Positions 23,671 through 30,567 of a DNA stretch of 36,415 nt are shown here, in pieces. Source of the stretch: Armatimonadota bacterium (GTDB lineage: Bacteria; Armatimonadota; UBA10988); the NCBI GenBank assembly GCA_016235455.1, contig JACRKZ010000125.1, positions 1 through 36,415 of the forward strand, written 5' to 3'. The position numbers were made by a program, and so were the translations under genes. Position 1 is the first letter of the stretch, and each line of letters opens with the position of its first letter. Below the pieces are notes generated by a model. It worked only from the letters and a program-made list of their open reading frames with translations. It was not told where the DNA came from and made no database searches.

Positions 23671-26550
23671 GTGACTCGCCTGGTCAACCTCTGCCCACTG
23701 CTGCTGGCTGGCCTGGCGTTGGCCGGGCCCGAGAACCTGGCACCGAAGGCCGCCGTCTCGGCGTCGTCGGAGTTCAGCGGCCAGTACCTGGCGCGTTTCG
23801 CGGTGGATGGCGTGGTGCCTGACGCCGAGGGTCAGGACGATGCCAACCGAGCCTGGGCGTCCAACGGCGCGCGGTCGGCCGGCCGCGGCTGGTTCGCGCT
23901 CACCTGGCCGGCGCCCGTCGAGGTCGGCGAACTGGTCTACTTCGCCCGCACCGGCTGGATCCTGACCGACACCTGGCGAGGCTACGCTGTGTATCTCGAC
24001 CAGGACGCCACGCCCGCGGCGCAGGGAGAGTTGGCCGCGGAGCACGGCCCGCAACGCGTGCGACTGCCTCGGCGGACCGTGAGCAAGCTGCGCATCGAGT
24101 TCCTCAGCGCACACAGCGGACCCAACCCCGGCGCCTCGGAGATCGCCGTCTACGCGAGCAGTCCGTCCGATCAGGACCTGGAGGCGTTCATGGCGCCGCC
24201 CAGCCCGCTGAACGAGGTGGTGCGGTCGGGTGCGCTGGGCTTCCGCGACATCCTGGTCATCAAGCGGCACCGCATGGATCTGTCGCACGTCTACACCTAC
24301 CACGCCGAGGGCTTCCAGCCGGGCGGCGGCCTGTATGTGTGGTCACCGGGCCCCAACGGCGGGTCGTTGCGCGAGTTGGTGGCATCGCCCGAGGGTGAGA
24401 TCCTCGACTGCAGCCTGTCCTACGACGCCAAGGAAGTCGTCTTCTCCTGGAAGCGCCGCGGGCAGCCGCTGCGCTGCGGCCTGTGGGAGACGACCGAGGA
24501 GCATCCGCGGGGCATCTCCGACGAGAACTACCAGATCTACCGCATCAACCTGGACGGCACGGGCCTGACGCAGCTCACCAGCGGCCAGAACCACAACCTC
24601 AACGCCTGTTGGCTGCCGGACGGCGGCATCGCCTTCATCTCTGACCGGCAGCCCGCCTACGCCTATTGCTTCGTGACCACGTCGCCCGTGCTGTACCGCA
24701 TGGAGGGTGACGGCTCGCGTCAGAGGCGGCTGTCGTCGAACTACCTGATGGACTTCACGCCGGCGGTCCTCAACGACGGCCGCATCATCTACACGCGCTG
24801 GGAGTATGTCGACCGGCCGGCCATCCCCATCCAGAGCCTGTGGGTCATGCACCCCGATGGCACCGGCGTGTCGGGCTTCTACGGCAACCGCGTGCTCGAC
24901 CCCGGCACCTTCATGCAGCCGCACCCGATGCCGGGCTCCGACCGCGTGATCTGCACGCTCACGGGCCACAACGGCTCGGCCCGTGGGGCCATCGGGCTGA
25001 TCGATCCCGCCCAGGGCGCCAACGCGCAGGCGGCCATCACCAACCTGACCCCGGAGATCGCGCTCGGCCGCGTCGATGCGGGCGATGGCAACCGGCTGGC
25101 CAACGCCGGCCCCTACGAGTCGCCCTTCCCGGTCGATGCCAACCACTTCCTGGTCTGCCGAAACGGTGAGGTGCAGTTGCGCACCATCGACGGCGGCGTG
25201 CCGCCGGCCAGCCTGATCCGCCGCCGCGAGGGCATGGGCTTCTACGGTCCTATCCCCGTCGCAACACGCCCGTCGCCGCCGGTGATTGCCTCCAATCTGC
25301 CGGCTGCGCCGGCCGACGCCATGGCTACGGTGGTCATCACCGACGTCTACGCGGGTCTGGCGCCAGAGGTCAAACGCGGCGAGATCAAGCAGTTCGCGGT
25401 GGTCGAGGAGATCGCCAAGAGCACCTACACGCCGTTGCTGACGGCGGTGCCCGGCGCGCATGGCTATGCCGCCAACACGGCGTTCGGTTTCCAGTTCCCG
25501 CTGGTGTCTTGCGGTGCCACCTATGCGCCCAAGCGCATCTGGGGTTATGTCGATGTGCCGCCCGACGGCGCGGTCAGCCTGCGCGTGCCGGCCGAGAAGC
25601 CGATCCACTTCCAGGTGCTCGATGCCCAGGGCCGCGTGCTGCAACGCATGAGGACCTTCGTCCACTTCATGCCGGGCGAGGTGCAAGGCTGCGTGGGCTG
25701 CCATGCCGACCGCCGGGGCGGCGCTCCGCAGTCGCGCCTGGCCAATCTGTCCGCCAAAGCGGCTCCGCAGGAGCTCCGTCCGCCGGAGTGGGGTGTCGGC
25801 GGCTTCAGCTACCGCGATGTGGTCCAGCCCGTGCTCGACAAGTACTGCGTCACCTGCCACAACGAGCGGTCAGCGCCCAGCGGCGTCGACCTGAGCGGCG
25901 ACATGACCGACTTCTTCAACGTGTCGTACGACATCCTGGCACGCCGTGGCACCATCGGCGAGTGGCAACCGGGGCTGCACGGCGTCGCGGTGGCCAGTGG
26001 GCAGGAGGGCCGGAGCCCCTACACAAGTTGGATCTCCACCATCAACGGCGCCGAGTACAACATCCTGATGGTCAAGCCCAAGACCTGGGGCTCGCCGAAG
26101 AGCAGGCTGGCGGACATCGTGTTGGCCGGCCACCCCGACGCCCAGGGACAGCCGCGCTTCCAGATGGACACTGCCAGCCAGCGGCGCGTCCTGGCCTGGA
26201 TCGATCTCAACGTGCCGTACTACCCCAATTCGCGCGTCAGCTACGCCGACACCATGGGCTGCCGGCGCCTGTTCCCCGCCGATCTGGACAAGGTGCTCGC
26301 CGAAGTCGCCCAACGGCGCTGTCAGAGCTGCCATGGGAAGGGCATCCCGCGCACGTTCTACATCCGTGTGGAGAAGCCCGAGCTGAACAACTTCGCTCTG
26401 GCCCCGCTGGCCAGGGCCGCGGGTGGCACGGAAGCCTGCGGCAAGCCGATCTTCGCAACGACGGCCGATCCTGACTACCAGGCCATTCTGGGCTCGTTTG
26501 CGCCGATCCGTCGGCTGATGCACGACCAGCCGCGCGACGACATGCTGTAG
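23671..26550 (+). CDS. Secreted discoidin / hydrazine-synthase-alpha-like propeller / triheme cytochrome c
   Basis: 959 residues from GTG 23671, which has GGAG nine bases upstream and gives a compact signal peptide (MTRLVNLCPLLLAGLALA). An in-frame GTG at 23632 is less likely. Residues about 20-170 are discoidin-like (NLAPKAAVSASSEFSGQYLA). Residues about 190-520 form a PD40-type propeller: ILVIKRHRMDLSHVYTYH, YQIYRINLDGTGLTQLTSG, LDPGTFMQPHPMPGSDRVI. This is the arrangement of the middle domain of hydrazine synthase alpha and its many relatives in non-anammox planctomycetes. Three c-type heme motifs follow: CVGCH (674-678), CVTCH (726-730) and CQSCH (884-888). The protein should be exported and matured with covalent heme; redox function is inferred and the substrate unknown. 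Hydrazine synthesis is not implied, since the beta/gamma subunits are absent. Confidence 0.88.
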   Translation: MTRLVNLCPLLLAGLALAGPENLAPKAAVSASSEFSGQYLARFAVDGVVPDAEGQDDANRAWASNGARSAGRGWFALTWPAPVEVGELVYFARTGWILTDTWRGYAVYLDQDATPAAQGELAAEHGPQRVRLPRRTVSKLRIEFLSAHSGPNPGASEIAVYASSPSDQDLEAFMAPPSPLNEVVRSGALGFRDILVIKRHRMDLSHVYTYHAEGFQPGGGLYVWSPGPNGGSLRELVASPEGEILDCSLSYDAKEVVFSWKRRGQPLRCGLWETTEEHPRGISDENYQIYRINLDGTGLTQLTSGQNHNLNACWLPDGGIAFISDRQPAYAYCFVTTSPVLYRMEGDGSRQRRLSSNYLMDFTPAVLNDGRIIYTRWEYVDRPAIPIQSLWVMHPDGTGVSGFYGNRVLDPGTFMQPHPMPGSDRVICTLTGHNGSARGAIGLIDPAQGANAQAAITNLTPEIALGRVDAGDGNRLANAGPYESPFPVDANHFLVCRNGEVQLRTIDGGVPPASLIRRREGMGFYGPIPVATRPSPPVIASNLPAAPADAMATVVITDVYAGLAPEVKRGEIKQFAVVEEIAKSTYTPLLTAVPGAHGYAANTAFGFQFPLVSCGATYAPKRIWGYVDVPPDGAVSLRVPAEKPIHFQVLDAQGRVLQRMRTFVHFMPGEVQGCVGCHADRRGGAPQSRLANLSAKAAPQELRPPEWGVGGFSYRDVVQPVLDKYCVTCHNERSAPSGVDLSGDMTDFFNVSYDILARRGTIGEWQPGLHGVAVASGQEGRSPYTSWISTINGAEYNILMVKPKTWGSPKSRLADIVLAGHPDAQGQPRFQMDTASQRRVLAWIDLNVPYYPNSRVSYADTMGCRRLFPADLDKVLAEVAQRRCQSCHGKGIPRTFYIRVEKPELNNFALAPLARAAGGTEACGKPIFATTADPDYQAILGSFAPIRRLMHDQPRDDML

Positions 26551-26598
26551 GTCACCGGGCTGGGGCACGCAAACGAGAAGGGCGTCGCTCGATCCGTG

Positions 26599-26604
26599 TA
26601 TACT
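26599..26604 (+). promoter_or_regulatory. TATACT -10 element upstream of the metzincin gene
   Basis: TATACT matches the sigma-70 -10 consensus at five of six positions and lies 39 bases before the TTG start. No good -35 hexamer is seen at 16-18 bp spacing, so this is a weak call. Confidence 0.35.
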
Positions 26605-26642
26605 GCGCGCGGTCGCCCCAACGACCCGGAAGGCGAACGGAT

Positions 26643-28901
26643 TTGCGTTTCCCATGGCTGGTGTCGTGCGGGCTGCTGGCGGCCGCGACCTTGTGTCTGG
26701 CGGCGCCCGACGACGATACGGGCGAAGTGCGACTGTGGGTGCGCGCCACCTACACCGGCGTTCATACCCGTCAGCTCCGTGGGCACCATGGTGGCGAGCA
26801 GCCATCGGAGAAGACGGAGACCCGCACCGACCGACTGCAACTGATCTTCGCGGGCACCAGTTCGTGGCGCCTGAAGGACTGGGCGCCCGGTCCCTCGAGC
26901 TCCAACTGCGGCGTCTCGGCCTCGGGCGGCGGCAGCTTCAACGTCACCGAGACGGGTGTCACCGGCTGCCTCAAGCACCGGGGTGGCCGCTTCACCAGCA
27001 TCGACCGCGGCGCGTGGTCCTACTCGGTGCCGGGCAAGTGCAAGCCGTTGCTGCCCGCCTTCAGCCCGGCCGGTTCGGTGGTCATCCTGCCCAACGGCGT
27101 GTGGCGGCTCGTCCTGTTGTGCTACCCGAATGTGGACGGTGTGGCGGCCAAGGGCAACTGGACGCAGCGCCGCACCAGTTGCGACGACCGACAGCGCGAC
27201 GACTACCCCATCGACCGCGAGAACGAGCCGCCCGAGGGCACCGTTGCGGCGAGTCTGGTCGCGGATGCCTTCAACGACACGCTCGGCGGCACCGACGATC
27301 AGTCCGTGGACGGCACCTGGGACACGGACAAGAAGGGCTTCTTCGCCTCGGGTCGCATCGTTAGGCGCGGTGGCGAGCCACACATCGACCTGGGCGGCAA
27401 GGCCGGTGAGAACACCTGGTCCGGCGACGAATCGCGCTACTGGACCGCCGACATCCAGTACACCGTCTCCTATGACGTGAAGCCACCGCCGGTGGAGTGC
27501 ATCATCGAGCCGGGCGCGCCGTACGCCGAGTGGCTACCCGCGGGTGGCGCCGACGAGCAGACGGTGGGCAACACGCTGGGTCTCTCGGCACGCCTGCAAG
27601 TCAAGGGCGAGCCTGGTCGGACCCCGCTCCAGAAAGGGCGCTTCCGATTTGAGCTGGCGGACAGCTCAACGGAGCCGGGCGTCGCGCTCAACCTGCCGCT
27701 CAAGGGCGCCAAGACGGATCCTGACCTGCGGTTCGGTGAGTGCCCTGGCATGACCCCCAAGGATCAGGGCCGCGTGTCGGAGACCACGGCGGCCGACGTG
27801 CAGTCGGCGTCGGCGGTGGTCAACTGCTACGACTATGGCGCCTACGGCCGGGTCCGCGTGACCTGCCAGCTCACCGATGGCAGTGTGGTCTACGGCCATC
27901 TCGAGGGTCAGCCCGCCCGCGAGGAACTGGCCGTACCGCGCGACGACAACAACAACCACGTGGCCGATGCCTGGGAAGGTACTCGCGGAGGCGGACAGGC
28001 CGACATCTGGGACGCCGAGTCCGAGCCGGCGCTCGACCGCTTCGAGGGCGACGGCCTCAGCCTGTATGAGGAGTATCGCGGGTTGGTCCACCAGGGCGCC
28101 ATCGCGCGGCTCCATCCGGCGCTCCGCGACTTGGTCATCGTCAACGAAATGGGCGCCGACGCCGAGCCCGGGCTCAAGCTGTTCGAGAGTGCCAGCGGTA
28201 TCAATGTGGTGCGGCTGAGCCGGGGCGAGTTGCCGGCCGACCGCGTGGTCAACATCAACAGCGGCACCGGCTTCATAGCGCCCCAACACGCGCTGCGGCT
28301 GGTGAGTGAGCCGTTGGCCGAGGGCATTATCGGCATTAGCCTGCCCGACCGTGTGAAGTCATCGCCGGCCGACTGCGACAAGACGGTAATCAACCGCAGC
28401 CTGGCCTTCCTGCCCGACGCGGTGCGCGACACGCTGCGGGCGGTGGGCGTGGCGCACGAGTTGGGTCATTCGTTGGGCGCGCAGCACCATGGCGACTCAG
28501 GATCGGGCACCACGCGCGAGGACGTGGTCATCAACGACCGCGGCAGCAGGATCTACGGCGTCGATGGCACGGAGATCGCCACTCGGCCGTACACGTTGCA
28601 CGGGCTGGTCGAGGGCAAGCGAAACGGCGGCGAAGCCAGCGGAGCCCAAGACTGCATCATGCGCAACTCGTCGTACTTCCAGTGGGTCAGCCAGCTGGAT
28701 CGGTTGGGCGCGATGGCCTACTACGCGGTGCCGGCGACGGCGCCTGGCAACCTGTTCTGCGCCACGACCGCCGGTACGGGCCTCAATGCGCCGGCCAACA
28801 CGCCGACCTGCTACTTCGGTCGGGCCGCGAACGGACGCGGCGCCTGTCTGACACACCTGCGTGTCAGCGACCGCTGGGGCCCGGCCCCCGCGGCCAAGTA
28901 A
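26643..28901 (+). CDS. Secreted metzincin-type zinc metalloprotease
   Basis: 752 residues from a TTG start supported by GGAAGG about nine bases upstream; no ATG gives a comparable signal peptide. The signal is MRFPWLVSCGLLAAATLCLA. Residues about 25-450 are beta-rich with scattered cysteines. DDNNNHVADAWEGTR near 437 resembles a thrombospondin-3-like calcium loop. The catalytic part contains AHELGHSLGAQHHGDS: His605, Glu606, His609 and His615 make the HExxHxxGxxH zinc site of metzincins, and DCIMRNSSY with Met673 is a candidate Met-turn. It should act outside the cytoplasm as an endopeptidase. Substrate and processing are unknown. It is the last gene of the plus-strand run, and its final 38 bases overlap the end of a convergent small membrane-protein gene. 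Confidence 0.87.
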   Translation: MRFPWLVSCGLLAAATLCLAAPDDDTGEVRLWVRATYTGVHTRQLRGHHGGEQPSEKTETRTDRLQLIFAGTSSWRLKDWAPGPSSSNCGVSASGGGSFNVTETGVTGCLKHRGGRFTSIDRGAWSYSVPGKCKPLLPAFSPAGSVVILPNGVWRLVLLCYPNVDGVAAKGNWTQRRTSCDDRQRDDYPIDRENEPPEGTVAASLVADAFNDTLGGTDDQSVDGTWDTDKKGFFASGRIVRRGGEPHIDLGGKAGENTWSGDESRYWTADIQYTVSYDVKPPPVECIIEPGAPYAEWLPAGGADEQTVGNTLGLSARLQVKGEPGRTPLQKGRFRFELADSSTEPGVALNLPLKGAKTDPDLRFGECPGMTPKDQGRVSETTAADVQSASAVVNCYDYGAYGRVRVTCQLTDGSVVYGHLEGQPAREELAVPRDDNNNHVADAWEGTRGGGQADIWDAESEPALDRFEGDGLSLYEEYRGLVHQGAIARLHPALRDLVIVNEMGADAEPGLKLFESASGINVVRLSRGELPADRVVNINSGTGFIAPQHALRLVSEPLAEGIIGISLPDRVKSSPADCDKTVINRSLAFLPDAVRDTLRAVGVAHELGHSLGAQHHGDSGSGTTREDVVINDRGSRIYGVDGTEIATRPYTLHGLVEGKRNGGEASGAQDCIMRNSSYFQWVSQLDRLGAMAYYAVPATAPGNLFCATTAGTGLNAPANTPTCYFGRAANGRGACLTHLRVSDRWGPAPAAK
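28848..28867. repeat. Hairpin at the overlapping 3' ends of two convergent genes
   Basis: Perfect 7-bp arms (ctgacac at 28848-28854, gtgtcag at 28861-28867) surround a 6-base loop. The structure sits inside the last codons of the protease gene and contains the stop codon of the convergent gene, so it may help end both transcripts. Confidence 0.4.
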
Positions 28902-29334
28902 CGCGCGGGGCCAACTTCACGGCGGCCGCGGGCGTCACCAGCGGGCACGGGCCCAGGGACCACCTGCTCGCTCGCCGGTGCAGCGCCATATGTGCCACCA
29001 CGTCTGTGTCCATCCCGGCCCGGCGCGCATTGATGGCGGCCCGCTGCATCACCAGTTCAGTGACGACCGCCGCCACCGCGTCGCTCCGCTCCGGCCCCGG
29101 CCACTTGTCCATCCCGGCGACACGATCGGCCCAGGCGGCGTCCTGAGCCTGAAGCTCGTCCGCAAGCTGCTGTTTCTGGGCCATCAGCGCCTGGCAGCCA
29201 TCAGCCATGCCGCTGCGGCGCAGGTCTTTGTCGGCGGCAGGTTGCGCAAACAGCGCCTGTGCCGGCAGCCAGATGGCCAGAGCCAGCACGTAGGCCGCGC
29301 AGGTCAGGAGGGCTTTGGCCGCTTCGGGCGTCAT
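28864..29334 (-). CDS. Small single-pass membrane protein, unknown function
   Basis: 156 residues from the ATG at 29334, with GAGG about 12 bases upstream; in-frame ATGs at 29346 and 29418 would add 4 or 28 residues. One hydrophobic segment (LLTCAAYVLALAIWLPAQAL, residues 9-28) is either a membrane anchor or an uncleaved signal. The rest is helical and charged, with AQKQQLADELQAQDAAWADR (52-71) suited to a coiled coil and a second helix at about 86-120. The C-terminal 30 residues are Pro/Gly-rich and low in complexity. I do not recognise a family. It overlaps the protease gene by 38 bp, tail to tail. The gene could be spurious, but the hydrophobic helix followed by heptad-like helices argues for coding. 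Confidence 0.5.
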   Translation of the reverse strand: MTPEAAKALLTCAAYVLALAIWLPAQALFAQPAADKDLRRSGMADGCQALMAQKQQLADELQAQDAAWADRVAGMDKWPGPERSDAVAAVVTELVMQRAAINARRAGMDTDVVAHMALHRRASRWSLGPCPLVTPAAAVKLAPRVTWPRGPGPSGR

Positions 29335-29365
29335 GGTGCTCAGCATCCTCGGTGCAGGCGAGCGA

Positions 29366-29383
29366 CGGGCCAGTGTTGGCCCG
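29366..29383. repeat. Hairpin in the 152-bp gap upstream of the small membrane gene
   Basis: Arms cgggcca (29366-29372) and tggcccg (29377-29383) pair perfectly over a GTGT loop. A second longer-range pairing (caccccc at 29395-29401 with gggggtg at 29433-29439) lies in the same gap. They could form the 3' end of the DUF4352-like transcript or a structured leader. Confidence 0.35.
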
Positions 29384-29486
29384 CGCGCACCTTGCACCCC
29401 CATAGTGTCCCCGCACACGACGAGGGGCCGTCGGGGGTGAGCCCGAGATGGCCTGGCGGATGGCTGTAGAGAAGCTGGTGGCCGGG

Positions 29487-30485
29487 TCAGGGCGCCGGCG
29501 GCGGCGTCAGGTCGTACATGAACGAATGGGTGTAGCGCTTCCAGGCGTTGTCGAGGCCGGCCACGCGGAAGCGCAGCGACTTGACCTCGGCGCCGTCGGG
29601 GATGGCGAACAGCATGCGCACCTTCATCTCGCTGTCGGGCCGCATCTCCTGGTTGAGCATCTGCCAGCTGTCGAGTCCGTGCAGGCTGGTGATGGGCACC
29701 TCGGTGCCGGCGGCCAGCGTGACCACCGCGGGCAGGGCCGCCAGCAACATGCTCTTGGCCTTGGTGCCGATGAGCCGCAGCGAGGCGTCGTAGGCCACCC
29801 AGTGGCTGCCCTTGGGCGCTGGCCGGGTCGGGCCCGGCAGGCCTTCGCGCGGGCCTATGACGCTCGCGTCGAACCAGGCCATGGGATACGCCTCGCCCAG
29901 CTTAGCCGTCACGTCGACTCGCATGGTCAGCCCGGCGGGGTCGGCGGGGTCGGCGTATGGCGCCTTGAGCGCGGCGATCTTGCCGTCCAGCTTGTAGCGG
30001 ACCACCGGCTCGGTCGTGCTGCTGGGCAGCACGAGTAGCTTGCTGCACTGCGCCTTGTTGGGCACGCGGAAGGCCGTGTAGAGCAGGATGGTCTGGGCCG
30101 GCTGCAGTTGGCCCTTGGGCCGCTTGCCGGTGTCTTCCAGTCCGACTCCCAGCTTGTCGACCATCTGGTAGCCGTTGTTCTCCGAGTCATACACCTCGAA
30201 GGTGGGGTAGAGTGCGGTGTAGTCGATCGGCTTCTTGGTCGAGTTCTGGACACTGTAGTGGATGACCAGCAGCTTCTCCTGCTCCGTGGGCGCCCACAGG
30301 TAGTCGTCCACCATGTGCCGGTCGACCCGGTACTCCGCGCTCTTGAGCGTGAAGTAGAGCGGACGCTCACGGCCCACCTGGATGGTCTTGCCGAACTCGC
30401 CCTCGGGGCCGGGCCGTTGGTCGGTCTGGGCGCTGGCGAGGCCGGCCAGCAGCAGAGATGCGATAGCGATGAGTCGAACGGCCAT
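29487..30485 (-). CDS. Secreted DUF4352-like protein
   Basis: 332 residues from the ATG at 30485, preceded by AAGGAAAG; the frame continues upstream without a plausible start. A signal peptide (MAVRLIAIASLLLAGLASA) leads into residues about 25-165: ERPLYFTLKSAEYRVDR, KLLVIHYSVQNSTKKPIDYT and FEVYDSENNGYQMVDK. This resembles the DUF4352 immunoglobulin-like fold, found in many exported proteins of unknown function. The remainder (about 170-332) repeats similar beta-sandwich features, including MLLAALPAVVTLAAGTEVP and EVKSLRFRVAGLDNAW, so a second Ig-like domain is possible. No catalytic motif is visible. It sits 82 bp downstream of the WD40-caspase on the same strand, with a small hairpin between, so co-transcription is possible but not certain. 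Confidence 0.78.
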   Translation of the reverse strand: MAVRLIAIASLLLAGLASAQTDQRPGPEGEFGKTIQVGRERPLYFTLKSAEYRVDRHMVDDYLWAPTEQEKLLVIHYSVQNSTKKPIDYTALYPTFEVYDSENNGYQMVDKLGVGLEDTGKRPKGQLQPAQTILLYTAFRVPNKAQCSKLLVLPSSTTEPVVRYKLDGKIAALKAPYADPADPAGLTMRVDVTAKLGEAYPMAWFDASVIGPREGLPGPTRPAPKGSHWVAYDASLRLIGTKAKSMLLAALPAVVTLAAGTEVPITSLHGLDSWQMLNQEMRPDSEMKVRMLFAIPDGAEVKSLRFRVAGLDNAWKRYTHSFMYDLTPPPAP

Positions 30486-30543
30486 TTCGTGCTTTCCTTC
30501 GGCGATGAGCAGCAGGTCACACGCCGAGTCTGCCTCGCTGTGT

Positions 30544-30559
30544 CGCTTGGCGTCAAGCG
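30544..30559. terminator. Hairpin just after the WD40-caspase stop
   Basis: Arms cgcttg (30544-30549) and caagcg (30554-30559) pair perfectly over a 4-base loop, beginning 8 bases past the stop on the minus strand. There is no T-run, so read-through into the DUF4352-like gene is possible. Confidence 0.35.
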
Positions 30560-30567
30560 GCTCTGGT

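Noticed and set aside
23671..26550. Reading the triheme protein as evidence for anammox metabolism
   Set aside because: The beta/gamma hydrazine synthase genes and hydrazine dehydrogenase are absent, and similar propeller-heme proteins occur widely outside anammox bacteria.
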